A stretch of DNA of 64,000 nucleotides from Chloroflexota bacterium (GTDB taxonomy: Bacteria; Chloroflexota; Anaerolineae; Aggregatilineales; Phototrophicaceae). Location: NCBI GenBank assembly GCA_016223085.1, contig JACRPS010000005.1:1-64000 (forward strand), given 5' to 3'. The notes under the pieces were generated by a model. That model was given only the letters and a program-made list of their open reading frames with translations, did not search any database and was not told where the DNA came from. Each line of letters opens with the position of its first letter. The first letter of the stretch is position 1. The position numbers and the translations under genes were made by a program. Below, piece after piece: positions 52,492 to 62,167 of the stretch.

Positions 52492-53747
52492 GTCTCCGAC
52501 GTGGCTTCCGGCGTCACTTCCGCGCCGGGCACAACCACGCTGCATTCGCGCAGGTTGTCCTCGGCGGCGGTGACGGCTTCGGTGTCGCCAATGTCCTGTC
52601 CCAGCGTGATACTTTGCTCCAGCAGGGGAATCGCGGACGGACAGTTGCCCAGCGCGATCTGCGTCCGCCCGGCCCACAGGTAATGACGCGGGTTGGTCGA
52701 ACCCAGGTCAACGGCGCGTTGCAGCGCCTCGTCCGCCTGGGTGTACTGGTCGAGCGCCATATAGGTTCGCCCCAGCAAGCCCTGACAGGGGATGCTGTCC
52801 GGGTTGGCCTCGACGCAGCGCACCAGATAATCCAGCGCCTGATTGGGGTCGCCCAGGCCGGTGAAGTAGATGCGCCCCAGTTCAAACAGCGCCCGCGAAT
52901 TCTGCGGATTTGAATCCAGCACTTCACGCAGGATGCCGATAGCCTCGTCCGTTTCCTCGGTCGCGTAGTTGATCTGCGCCAGATCAATCGCCAGGTACGG
53001 CATGTTCGGGGCAGCGTCAAATGCCTGCCCGAAATAATCGCGCGCCGTTTCGGTGTCGAAGTCCAGTTCCCAGGCAATCCAGCCGGCGACGCGCAGCGCC
53101 TCAAAACTGTCCGGGTTGACTTCCAGCGCCCGTTCGATGGTTTGCCGCGCCAGATCGGCCTGGCCCATATCCTTGTAGGCTTCCGCCAGAAAGGCATAGG
53201 CGCGGGCGTTGTCACCGTTGAGTTCAATTGCGCGCAGGGCGCTGGCAATTGCTTCGCCGTAGCGCCCGCTCCAGTCCAGCACCATCGCGCGAATCGCCCA
53301 GCCATCGGACGCAAACGGGTCGGCGGTGATGGTGCGTTCCGCCGCCGCCAGCGCCGCGTCCAGATCGCCTTCCATCGCCAGCCCCAGCGTCAGCCGGTAA
53401 TGGGCTTCCAGATTATTGGGCACGGCGTCCACTACCGCCTCGTAGGTGTTCACCGCCGCCTCGATGCGGCCTTCGCGCCAGTCGCCGTCGGCGCGCGCCA
53501 ACTGGTTGGTTGGGTCCTGAGTAGGCGCGGGCGGTGGGGCGGCGGCGGTCGCCAGCGACTGCTGCGCGTTGTCCAGCACGCCGTAAAGCGCCTGATGCAC
53601 CGGCGGCCCCAGCGTATCACGGTGGTTGTAGATTTCAACACCCAGCACTACGACCACCGGCGTCAGTAGCCACAGCCACAGCCAGCGCAGCGAAATCGGG
53701 CTGCGCTTCTGGCCGCGCGTGTAGCGTTTGGGGGTGCGTAAATACAT
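52488..53747 (-). CDS. single-anchor TPR protein (second of a pair)
   Basis: The 419-residue protein has an N-terminal basic stretch (TPKRYTRGQKRSPISLRW) and a transmembrane helix (LWLWLLTPVVVVLGVEIYNH), then ten or so TPR units from residue 90 to 400, for example AYAFLAEAYKDMGQADLARQ and QNSRALFELGRIYFTGLGDP. It is anchored inside-out with the TPR part outside the cytoplasm. It lies three bases after the stop of another TPR gene. The role is unknown; such pairs can scaffold envelope complexes. Confidence 0.88.
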   Translation of the reverse strand: MYLRTPKRYTRGQKRSPISLRWLWLWLLTPVVVVLGVEIYNHRDTLGPPVHQALYGVLDNAQQSLATAAAPPPAPTQDPTNQLARADGDWREGRIEAAVNTYEAVVDAVPNNLEAHYRLTLGLAMEGDLDAALAAAERTITADPFASDGWAIRAMVLDWSGRYGEAIASALRAIELNGDNARAYAFLAEAYKDMGQADLARQTIERALEVNPDSFEALRVAGWIAWELDFDTETARDYFGQAFDAAPNMPYLAIDLAQINYATEETDEAIGILREVLDSNPQNSRALFELGRIYFTGLGDPNQALDYLVRCVEANPDSIPCQGLLGRTYMALDQYTQADEALQRAVDLGSTNPRHYLWAGRTQIALGNCPSAIPLLEQSITLGQDIGDTEAVTAAEDNLRECSVVVPGAEVTPEATSET

Positions 53748-53750
53748 GGT

Positions 53751-54950
53751 TTAGCCCCCAATGCCGCCAATCGGCGTGGGTGGGATTGTCGTTGGTACGA
53801 TGGTTGGAATCCCCTGCGACCGGTAGGCTTCACAGTTATCCGTTATCAGTTGGAAGCCGTTTTGAATGATGCTCATAATCTGGGGGTTGTCGCCAACCCG
53901 GTTCGCGGCCTCATTCAGATATTCCCAGGCTTTGTCACAGTCAGCGATGTAGAAATGCGCCAGACCGTTGATGTAATAACACTGGATGTCCGGCGGTCTG
54001 GTTTCCGTTCCCAGGGTAAGACAGGTGTTGAGGCTCTCAACCGCCCCTTCATAATTCCGGCGGTTGTAGCGCACCACGCCAAGCTGGCGCTGCGCTTCCA
54101 TGTAATTGGGGTCGAGCCGGACCGCATCCTCGCAGTACCCTTCGGCCTGGCTGTCCTCGCGGATGCGCGAAAATGTCTCGCACAGGCGCAGCAGCGCCTT
54201 GGTGTTAAACGGGTCGAGCGACAGCACTTTTTCGTAGGTTGCCACCGCTAGTTCGTATTCGTCCCTGGCAACGTACTGCACTGCCAGTTCAAAGTAAGGG
54301 GTGGTCAGGTTTGGGTTGATCGTCACCGCGTCCTCAAGCTGGGTGATGGCTTCGTCGCGCTGCCCCACCCAGATCAGCGCATAGGCATAGGCGCGGCGGG
54401 CATCAATGTCCATCGAATCCAGTTGGACCGCTTTTTCGCCGTTGGCAAGCCCCTGCTGGTAACGCCCGATGTCGGTGTAGGCCCGCGCCAGCGCCGCATA
54501 CAGCGGGGCGAAGTTCGGGTCTACTTCCAGACCGGTCAGCCCAACCGGCACCGCGTCCGCCGACTCGCCCGTCCACACCAGCGCCTTGGCCTTCAGCGCG
54601 TAGCCGCGCGGGTCGTTGGGCGCGGCCTGGATCGCCCGGTCGCCCAGTTCAACCGCCCGTTCGGGATAGCCTTCCTGGTTGATTTCGATCAGCAGGCGGC
54701 CATACTCGTACAGGTAGTTCACGTTGTTGGGCTGCTGGTTCACCGCCTGCTCGAAGGCGATCAGGGCATCATCCAGCTTGCCGGCCATAAAGTCCTCGTA
54801 GCCCTTGTTCGCCCACCAACTGGCGAACGGCGTGGGCGTGGGCGCCATGCCCACCGCGTCCAGCGCCATCAGTTGCAGGCGGTCGAACTGGCTGTTCACA
54901 AACAGCAGGAAGCCGCCCAGCAGCAGCCCGTACACCAGCAGAAAGCGCAC
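53751..54950 (-). CDS. single-anchor TPR protein (first of a pair)
   Basis: The 399-residue protein starts with GTG and one transmembrane helix (MRFLLVYGLLLGGFLLFVNS), then about nine TPR units (for example GYEDFMAGKLDDALIAFEQA and YFELAVQYVARDEYELAVAT), ending in a PTTIPPTPIGGIGG tail. It is of the same layout as its downstream neighbour and probably arose with it. The upstream divergent gene at 55133 has its own promoter. Confidence 0.88.
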   Translation of the reverse strand: MRFLLVYGLLLGGFLLFVNSQFDRLQLMALDAVGMAPTPTPFASWWANKGYEDFMAGKLDDALIAFEQAVNQQPNNVNYLYEYGRLLIEINQEGYPERAVELGDRAIQAAPNDPRGYALKAKALVWTGESADAVPVGLTGLEVDPNFAPLYAALARAYTDIGRYQQGLANGEKAVQLDSMDIDARRAYAYALIWVGQRDEAITQLEDAVTINPNLTTPYFELAVQYVARDEYELAVATYEKVLSLDPFNTKALLRLCETFSRIREDSQAEGYCEDAVRLDPNYMEAQRQLGVVRYNRRNYEGAVESLNTCLTLGTETRPPDIQCYYINGLAHFYIADCDKAWEYLNEAANRVGDNPQIMSIIQNGFQLITDNCEAYRSQGIPTIVPTTIPPTPIGGIGG

Positions 54951-55060
54951 GCCGGTGCGCCGGCGCCGGCGGCTGCTGAAAAATGGCTGCGAATAGTCGC
55001 GTTTGATCTGAATTAGACAACAAGCGGGGGCGCGTCAAGGTTGGCTGGCGACTGCCGCAC

Positions 55061-55089
55061 TTAACAACACTCACCTTTTGCGGTATCAT
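55061..55089 (+). promoter_or_regulatory. promoter of the 55133 secreted-protein gene
   Basis: TTAACA and TATCAT (each 5 of 6 to consensus) are 17 bp apart. The leader to the ATG at 55133 is about 37 nt and contains GGAGACGAAC as a ribosome-binding site. Confidence 0.65.
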
Positions 55090-55132
55090 AGCGCGGATTT
55101 GTCACCCTTTTTGACCGGAGACGAACTTCATT

Positions 55133-56377
55133 ATGAATTCAGGAACCAGGCGCCTGACTGTGATTCTGGGCGCGATCATGATTATTGCGATGGGCAGTAG
55201 CGTGATTCTGCCGATTTTAAATCCTGGGCGGAATCTCAATACCCAACCGACCGAAGCCGCGACCGACATCCCCACCCCGACCGTACCCGCGCCGCCGACC
55301 GACCTTAGCGTGATTGGTTTCGATCACACCATCGTGCATCCAACCGGCATGTTCAGTCTGGCGCAGCCGACCGGCTGGCTGCCGATGGCCGCCGTCACCA
55401 CCAGCACGGGCGGCACACCAACCGCGCCGGAGATCAACCTCAACAACAGCGACCGCCTGAGCGTGATTCAGGCCGTCCTGCAGCCGGCCAACGACATGAC
55501 CACGCTGGAGCAGGTGGACACTTATTACACGCCGGAAGTGCTCCAGAGTAGCTGGCAGGCGTACAGCACCTGGCGCGAAACCGCCCGGCGGCAGGAAGAT
55601 AACAAGCTCATCATGGACTTCGAGCTGAAGAACCGCCGCGACCAGACCTTCATCGCCCGGCAGGAATCGTGGGTGGAAGATGGCTGGCTGTACCGGCTGC
55701 GCGTGATTACGCCGGAAAACGCGCCGGAAATGCTTAAGTATCTGATGGAGAATCTGATACCGTCGTTTAAGGTGAACCCGGTGCTGGCGGCGGTGCCGCT
55801 GGACTGGAAGGGGTACTTCGAGTCTGGCTCAAACATGGCAATCCGCTTCCCGGCGGACTGGACGCTGACCGACAGCGCGCTGGGACGCATGGCGAGTTTT
55901 AGTGGCAGCGGCGCAACGCTGCGGCTGGAAGCGCAGCCCAATACCGGCGCCGCCGATGAAGCCGCCGCCCGCCAGTGGGTGGAAGCCGCCCGCCCCGGCG
56001 CGGAAGTGGTGAGCGTGCAGCCGGCCACCCGCGGCGACCTGTCCGGGTTCTCGGTGGCGTATACCTACACCGATGCTGACGGCAACCCGCACAGTGGTTT
56101 CGCCGTGCTGCTGAACGGCACGGACGGCACGCTGTACAGCGCCAACCTGCGCTTCGACCAGGCCGGGGTGGACCTGAACGCGCCGGAAGGCCGCGACGCT
56201 GCCGGTGATCTGGCGACGGTGATGGACACATTCACCGTGCTGTCCGGGGTAGAGGTGCTGCTGCCAACGCCGACCCCCAGCCCGACGCCGCTGGCCAGCC
56301 CGACGCCGGCCCCGACCGCCGAAGCGACTGCCGACGCCACCGAGGCGGCAACCGCCGAAGCAACGGCAGGGTCATAA
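55133..56377 (+). CDS. secreted two-domain protein with Thr/Ala-rich tail
   Basis: The 414-residue protein has a signal anchor (VILGAIMIIAMGSSVILPIL), a short Pro/Thr linker and two domains of about 130 residues. Each starts with a similar pattern: MFSLAQPTGWLPMAA (near residue 77) and NMAIRFPADWTLTDS (near 235), which resembles the start of PsbP-like folds (xFxxPxxW). It ends in a Thr/Ala/Glu-rich tail. Its role is unknown; PsbP-like domains often sit on surface lipoproteins. It is ended by a strong terminator. Confidence 0.78.
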   Translation: MNSGTRRLTVILGAIMIIAMGSSVILPILNPGRNLNTQPTEAATDIPTPTVPAPPTDLSVIGFDHTIVHPTGMFSLAQPTGWLPMAAVTTSTGGTPTAPEINLNNSDRLSVIQAVLQPANDMTTLEQVDTYYTPEVLQSSWQAYSTWRETARRQEDNKLIMDFELKNRRDQTFIARQESWVEDGWLYRLRVITPENAPEMLKYLMENLIPSFKVNPVLAAVPLDWKGYFESGSNMAIRFPADWTLTDSALGRMASFSGSGATLRLEAQPNTGAADEAAARQWVEAARPGAEVVSVQPATRGDLSGFSVAYTYTDADGNPHSGFAVLLNGTDGTLYSANLRFDQAGVDLNAPEGRDAAGDLATVMDTFTVLSGVEVLLPTPTPSPTPLASPTPAPTAEATADATEAATAEATAGS

Positions 56378-56401
56378 GCCGGCAACCAACCGATTGATTG
56401 C

Positions 56402-56432
56402 AACGGGCAGGCGGGCCGCTTGCCCGTTTTTT
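56402..56432 (+). terminator. intrinsic terminator after the 55133 gene
   Basis: AACGGGCA pairs with TGCCCGTT across an 11-base GC-rich loop and is followed by TTTTTT. It lies 24 bp beyond the stop codon and is a standard rho-independent terminator. Confidence 0.85.
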
Positions 56433-56508
56433 GTTCCTGACGGCCTGATCGCAGATTGGGATATTCCGGAGATTTTCCCCGGCGGGCAGCCAGATGGAGC
56501 GAAAAACA

Positions 56509-56537
56509 TTGCCAAAGCTTCCATATTATCCGATAAT
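56509..56537 (+). promoter_or_regulatory. promoter of the TIR-TIR operon
   Basis: TTGCCA and GATAAT (each 5 of 6 to consensus) are 17 bp apart. The leader to ATG 56575 is about 30 nt and includes AGGAAG. Confidence 0.65.
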
Positions 56538-56574
56538 GAGGGTAACGGAAGGTCGGTTTTACAGGAAGCTGGAC

Positions 56575-57141
56575 ATGACAACGGTATTTATCAGCTACGC
56601 GCCCCAGGACCGGGAGCGCGCGCAGCAGGTGTACGAGGCGCTCACCAGCGCGGGCATCAACGCCTGGATGTTTGATCGGTTCATCAAGCCGGGCGATGAT
56701 TGGACGGACAAAGTGAAGCAGGCGCTTGACGAAGCGACCTACGGCGTGTTTCTGCTGTCGCCAACGTCGCTGCGGTCGCCCAGCGCCAAACGCGAATATC
56801 TGCATTTTCTGTCACAGAACAAGCCGCTGTATGTGACGATCATCCAGCCGGTGGACGATGACGACGTGCCCTATCCGCTGCGCGACCTGCCGGCGATTGA
56901 CCTGACGGAAGATTTCGAGGGCGGCATGGGACGGTTAATCGAAGCCATCCGCAACAACCTGCCGGATTTTGCGGCCTCTGACCGGCGCGTCGCGCGGCAG
57001 AAAACGCTGCCGCGCCCGGTGACGGTGACGCTGGAAGTGGAAGAAGATACGGACACCCAGAAAGTCGTTGATCTCATCAGCCGGTTGAGCGAAATCGGCA
57101 TCAAGGACATCAAGGTGGTTAATGGTGCCAGCCGGCGGTGA
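56575..57141 (+). CDS. TIR-domain protein 1 of a tandem pair
   Basis: The 188-residue protein begins MTTVFISYAPQDRERAQQVY, the TIR beta-A strand and box 1. It has a WMFDRFIKPGDDWTDKVKQA box-2 region and SPSAKREYLHFL with Glu74 in the position of the catalytic glutamate of NAD-cleaving TIR domains. After residue 145 there is a small module RPVTVTLEVEEDTDTQKVV ... IGIKDIKVV that resembles the N-terminal module of the next gene. The ATG at 56575 is chosen for AGGA upstream; an opening at 56494 is less likely. Bacterial TIR proteins are immune effectors or signal producers. Confidence 0.87.
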   Translation: MTTVFISYAPQDRERAQQVYEALTSAGINAWMFDRFIKPGDDWTDKVKQALDEATYGVFLLSPTSLRSPSAKREYLHFLSQNKPLYVTIIQPVDDDDVPYPLRDLPAIDLTEDFEGGMGRLIEAIRNNLPDFAASDRRVARQKTLPRPVTVTLEVEEDTDTQKVVDLISRLSEIGIKDIKVVNGASRR

Positions 57142-57739
57142 TGTTCGTGTCACGCTGACTATTGCCCAATCGAACAAACAGGCCGCGCTGGATTTGCTCC
57201 GGCAGCATCTGGCGCTGTTTCAGGAAGTCCTGATCTCCGACCCCGCCGTACCGTTGTACCCTGACTTAAGCATCTTCATCAGCTATCGCCGCGACGACAG
57301 CGGCGATATCGTGGGCCGTATGTATGACCGGCTGGCGCAGACGTTTGGTGAAACCAGCATTTTCTGGGACATCCAGAATATGCCGGACGCGCTCGACTTC
57401 CGTGATGTGCTGCGCCGCGAGGTGAGCAACTGCGATCTGCTGCTGGTGGTGATGGGCAAGGCGTGGGACAGGAAAAAGTTCCGCGACCGCCTCAACGGCG
57501 GTGATGACTACGTACGGCTTGAAATCGAAACCGCTATCGAGCACAACATCCCGATCATTCCAGTGTGGGTGCAGCGGCGGCAGAAGATGCCGTCAGCGCG
57601 GGCGCTGCCGCCCAGCCTGCACCCGCTGGTGTACCGCACCGCGCGGCAGGTCCGCCCCGACCCCGACTTCCACACCGATATGGACGACCTCATCCGGCGC
57701 ATCAAAGCCGTGCTGGGGCTGGACGCGCCCGCCTTCTGA
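57122..57739 (+). CDS. TIR-domain protein 2 of a tandem pair
   Basis: The 205-residue protein has an N-terminal 40-residue beta-alpha-beta module (DVRVTLTIAQSNKQAALDLL ... QEVLISD) and then a TIR domain starting DLSIFISYRRDDSGDIVGRM. The NADase-type glutamate is Glu134 in YVRLEIETAIEHNIPIIPVW. Its ATG lies within the last 20 bases of TIR gene 1, so the two are translationally coupled. The related modules sit at the end of one protein and the start of the other and could pair them. No SIR2, sensor or cyclase gene is adjacent. Confidence 0.88.
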   Translation: MVPAGGDVRVTLTIAQSNKQAALDLLRQHLALFQEVLISDPAVPLYPDLSIFISYRRDDSGDIVGRMYDRLAQTFGETSIFWDIQNMPDALDFRDVLRREVSNCDLLLVVMGKAWDRKKFRDRLNGGDDYVRLEIETAIEHNIPIIPVWVQRRQKMPSARALPPSLHPLVYRTARQVRPDPDFHTDMDDLIRRIKAVLGLDAPAF

Positions 57740-57904
57740 AACAGTGTTATGGATGAGGGATGCCTTAAAAGCAACGGCGTTCGAGCAGCGTGCATTGAGC
57801 CGTCAGCGATCAACCTAAAAGCGTGAGTCAAAAAGCTGAGTGCTGATCGCTGACAGCCAACAGGGGTGAGCCGGTGTTGGTTCAATCCGCAGACAGGGTT
57901 AGAA
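57740..57904. other. intergenic region with an 11-bp inverted repeat
   Basis: GTCAGCGATCA (57803-57813) and TGATCGCTGAC (57845-57855) are perfect inverted repeats with a 31-base loop. The right arm is made of GCTGAxx heptamers. It could act as a transcript end for the TIR operon, without a U-tract. No gene was seen in this stretch. Confidence 0.5.
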
Positions 57905-57975
57905 CTATCCGTAAACCTCTTTTATCTGTCGGTAGGGCACGGCATGCCGTGCCCCTACGAAGGGTTTATGGATAG
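57905..57975 (+). mobile_element. MITE-like repeat, family 2, copy 3
   Basis: The ends CTATCCGTAAACC and GGGTTTATGGATAG are good inverted repeats; the core is GTAGGGCACGGCA with a TGCCGTGCCCCTAC arm. It matches 50755-50826 along nearly its full length. It lies between the TIR operon and the acyl-CoA dehydrogenase promoter. Confidence 0.78.
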
Positions 57976-58015
57976 ATATTTAATCCTACAGTTTGATTGG
58001 AACATCATGAGTAGG

Positions 58016-58045
58016 TTGTTCAGCAAAAACATTTCATGCTAAAAT
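58016..58045 (+). promoter_or_regulatory. promoter of the acyl-CoA dehydrogenase gene
   Basis: TTGTTC and TAAAAT are 18 bp apart in an AT-rich region. The ATG at 58087 follows a TTTTTGGAG ribosome-binding site. Confidence 0.5.
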
Positions 58046-58086
58046 AATCAAATCGTGATTTAATTAATTTTTGGAGTGTCTAAACG

Positions 58087-59253
<1,167 letters not shown>

Positions 59254-59261
59254 GAAGTCGC

Positions 59262-59393
59262 CAGGGGGTGGAGGCCCCCTGGCTGAACCCCTCCGGTAAG
59301 CCTGCTGGAAGCAGGCTGAAAGTGACGAACATTGTCTTTCCAGCCCCCTGAAGGGGGCTTTTCCGTTCAGCCGGACGGCTGTCAGCGTCCGGC
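59262..59393 (+). terminator. terminator cluster and hairpin module after the dehydrogenase gene
   Basis: Three stems are present: CCAGGGGG/CCCCCTGG (59262-59283), AGCCCCCT/AGGGGGCT followed by TTTT (59342-59362), and GCCGGACG/CGTCCGGC (59370-59393). The second is an intrinsic terminator. The order AGCCC-stem, CTTTT, GTTCAGCCGGA stem is repeated at 62194-62255, so this is a repeated module rather than a private terminator. The rest of the gap to 59553 holds no gene. Confidence 0.75.
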
Positions 59394-59552
59394 TTCAATC
59401 CCTCGCCCTGTTGGCCATTCCGTTATGATTGCGCTCCGACTGTAACATTTGTATGATGCGCCGCGCCGCGATACGTGATCTTTATCACTAAACGATGCGC
59501 CCCGGTCCGTGTAACATTTTCGTTACATCATCGCACCACATGGGGGGAGATC

Positions 59553-60341
59553 ATGGAGGCGCATCATCAACGGGTGATTGACCGGCTGACGGCTTTGTTC
59601 CAGCCGGACCCGAACTACCTGGCGCTCATCATCGGTGGCTCGATTGCGCGGGGATGGGCCAAACCCGATTCGGATGTAGACATCGTGCTGGTCGTGACCG
59701 ACGAGGAATACCGGCGCCGCGCCGCTGCCGACGCCTATCACTACTTCAACCGGGACATCTGTGATTACGAGGGCGGCTACGTAGACGGCAAGATCGTTAA
59801 CCTGGACTTTTTGCGCGAGGCCGCCGACCACGGCAGCGAACCGGCGCGGGCGGCGTTTGTGGGCGCGTTTACAGCCTTCTCGCGCTGCGCCGAGGTGGAC
59901 GACCTGTTGAAGCGCATCCCGGTTTACCCGGAACATGAACGTGACGAGAAGATCAGGGCTTTTTACAGCCAGGTGCTGATCCTCAACTGGTACGTGCCGG
60001 AAGCCGAAAAACGGCGCGACCCCTATCTGCTGACCCACGCCGCCAGCGAACTGGCGCTGTACGGCGGGCGGCTGATTCTGGCGCACAACCGCATTCTGTA
60101 CCCGTATCACAAGTGGTTTATGCACGTGCTGCGCGAGGCGCCGGATAAACCCGCCGATTTTATGGAACGCATGGATGCGCTGCTGGTACGCCCCGGCGCA
60201 GACACGGCGCGGGCGTTTACGGAGTGCGTGGGCGGCTTCCGGGATTGGGGCGTGACGATGGGGCAGGCGGTCGTGCGCTTCATGCGCGACAGTGAATGGA
60301 ACTGGCGCTACGGCGGGCGCACACCGCTGGCGGACTGGTAA
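59553..60341 (+). CDS. nucleotidyltransferase-fold protein
   Basis: The 262-residue protein has the pol-beta-type nucleotidyltransferase motif GGSIARGWAKPDSDVDIVLV (GSxxxG and DxD) near residue 30-48 and a helical C-terminal half. Such proteins transfer nucleotides to small molecules (for example aminoglycosides) or proteins; the substrate is unknown. The ATG at 59553 follows GGGGGGAGA; the longer opening at 59475 is rejected. It is a single-gene unit that converges on the AlkA-like gene. Confidence 0.83.
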   Translation: MEAHHQRVIDRLTALFQPDPNYLALIIGGSIARGWAKPDSDVDIVLVVTDEEYRRRAAADAYHYFNRDICDYEGGYVDGKIVNLDFLREAADHGSEPARAAFVGAFTAFSRCAEVDDLLKRIPVYPEHERDEKIRAFYSQVLILNWYVPEAEKRRDPYLLTHAASELALYGGRLILAHNRILYPYHKWFMHVLREAPDKPADFMERMDALLVRPGADTARAFTECVGGFRDWGVTMGQAVVRFMRDSEWNWRYGGRTPLADW

Positions 60342-60361
60342 CATTAGGCTGGATTTACAGA

Positions 60362-61288
60362 CTACGTAAAGCTGCTCAGACGTGGCGGATACTGTTCCAG
60401 CACCCAGCGCGCCAGGGTGTGGTCGGCGGCGAGGCCGGCAAACGGGCCGTAGCGGGCGAACGTTTCCGCCACCAGCGCCGCCGGAATTCGACCCTTGCCG
60501 CCGTAAAAGTAGCGGTTGACCGCCGCTTGCAGCGCCACGTCATTGTGGGCGACGCCGCGATAACCGCTGGCGCGCGCCAGCGTCACCACCGCCGTCCAGT
60601 GACCAATGCCCTTGATACGCAGCAGGTCGGCGTAGGCCGCTTCCGGTGACAGGTGTTTCAGGCGTTCGAGGTCAAGTTCCCCGGCGGCCTGCTGCCGGGC
60701 GATCTCGATCAGCAGGTTGATGCGCTTAAAGGTAATTTTCAGCGGCGTTAAGTCGTCCACGCTGGCGGCGGCAAGCTGCGGCGCGGTCGGGAACGTATAA
60801 AACGTCAGGCCGTTATGGACGATACGGTTGCCCGCCCACTCCACCAGCCAGCGTTGGGCGCGCTGCGCGGTCGTCCAGCTAATCTGCTGCTCGATGATCG
60901 TCTGCGCCAGCGCCTCGAACACGGTGGCCGAACGCACCTCCGGCAGGCCGACGACCGGCTCAATCACCTGCCACAACCGCGCATCCTGCCGGGCAAACTC
61001 GTAAAACGCTACCGCGCTGTCCAGCGGCAGCAGCGCCGCCAGACGGTCGCGCAGCGCCGGCAACTGCGGTTCGCCGTCGTGCGCCATCACATATACGTCC
61101 AGCGCCGGCGCGGTCACTGCCCCGCGTGCCGTGACCCGCAGCAGCGCCACCGCGCCGTTAACATTCAGCGCGCGCCAGTACGCGCCCCGGTGAACGATGT
61201 CCAGCGTCGGGTGTGCGTAGCGTTCCAGCAGGCGCAGCAGCAGGTCAAAGCGGTACGGCGGCGGGGGTGTGAGGGTGGTGAGCAGCAT
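60362..61288 (-). CDS. DNA-3-methyladenine glycosylase (AlkA-like)
   Basis: The 308-residue protein is of the HhH-GPD class: TVFEALAQTIIEQQISWTTA (early helix), the helix-hairpin-helix LLRIKGIGHWTAVVTLARAS and the catalytic Asp in GVAHNDVALQAAVN. The N-terminal 100 residues match the AlkA-type domain. It removes alkylated bases from DNA. It follows the lipoprotein gene with only three bases between stop and ATG, an operon pairing without obvious logic. Confidence 0.86.
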   Translation of the reverse strand: MLLTTLTPPPPYRFDLLLRLLERYAHPTLDIVHRGAYWRALNVNGAVALLRVTARGAVTAPALDVYVMAHDGEPQLPALRDRLAALLPLDSAVAFYEFARQDARLWQVIEPVVGLPEVRSATVFEALAQTIIEQQISWTTAQRAQRWLVEWAGNRIVHNGLTFYTFPTAPQLAAASVDDLTPLKITFKRINLLIEIARQQAAGELDLERLKHLSPEAAYADLLRIKGIGHWTAVVTLARASGYRGVAHNDVALQAAVNRYFYGGKGRIPAALVAETFARYGPFAGLAADHTLARWVLEQYPPRLSSFT

Positions 61289-61291
61289 GGG

Positions 61292-62167
61292 TTAGAGCGG
61301 GAACGGCCCGTAGGCGCTGCCATCCACGACCAGCGCGAACACCAGCCCCGCGCCGCCGTCGAGGAACAGCAGGCCGCCATCGAACCGCTGCGACTGCATC
61401 GCCACTTCCTGCTCGTCGGTACGGGCGAAGCCAAGCGCGTCGCGCACGTCCGGCGTATTGCGCCACACACCGCCGAAGCCGCGCACCGGCACACGCAGCC
61501 CGCCCGGTGGCTGAATGTCCTCGTTCATGACTTCGGCGCTCTGCGTAACGTACCAGTAGCGCCCGGCAGCCGGGCCGCTGCTGGCAATCGCCCAGATTTC
61601 GCCGGTATCACCGCGCCAGTACATTACGCCGCGCTCGAATACCTGCGTCACTCCCCGGAACTGCGCCACACTTTGAACCGGGCAGCCCAGCGCGCCCGGC
61701 ACTGCGGGGTCGGCGCTCCAGCCTGTGCCAAACACGGCGTCAGGCAGGGTCTGACAGGTGGGAAGCTGTGTCGCCACCCGGTTGGGTGTGGGCGGCGCCT
61801 GCAGCAGTTCCGGCCCCAGCGCCGGCCCCTCGTCGGCCTGGACTTCACCGAGGAAGATGCCGACGTAAGCGGTCGCCGTTGGCGTCGGCGTAGCCGGTAT
61901 CGCGCTGGGCGTGGCGGTGAAGGCGCGCCGCGTGGCCTGGAGTTCGACCTCGCCCGGCGTCGGGGAGATGTACACCGTCGCCAACTGCTTCACTTCCAGC
62001 ACAATTTCGGTTGGCGCGCTGGCCGCTGGAGTGCCCGGCTGACAGGCCACAAGGAGGAGGAGCAGGAGAGTACTGAGTACTGAGTACTGAGTGCTGAGTA
62101 CAAAGCAAGTTCCGAGTTCCGAGTTCCGAGTTCCGAGTTTAAAGAACTGGCAACTGGCGACTGGCAA
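61292..62167 (-). CDS. lipoprotein with repeat-invaded 5' end
   Basis: The mature part is a Thr/Pro-linked secreted protein with VFERGVMYWRGDTGEIWAIA and RYWYVTQSAEVMNEDIQPPG; no named family. A lipobox (LLLLLLVAC) follows residues encoded by ACTGAGT-type heptamers. No ATG lies close upstream. TTG at 62167 gives about 40 residues before the lipid cysteine; an ATG at 62347 would add a further 60 residues encoded by repeats and a hairpin module. Both starts are weak. The gene may be translated from an unusual start, or its original 5' end may have been lost. Confidence 0.6.
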   Translation of the reverse strand: MPVASCQFFKLGTRNSELGTCFVLSTQYSVLSTLLLLLLVACQPGTPAASAPTEIVLEVKQLATVYISPTPGEVELQATRRAFTATPSAIPATPTPTATAYVGIFLGEVQADEGPALGPELLQAPPTPNRVATQLPTCQTLPDAVFGTGWSADPAVPGALGCPVQSVAQFRGVTQVFERGVMYWRGDTGEIWAIASSGPAAGRYWYVTQSAEVMNEDIQPPGGLRVPVRGFGGVWRNTPDVRDALGFARTDEQEVAMQSQRFDGGLLFLDGGAGLVFALVVDGSAYGPFPL

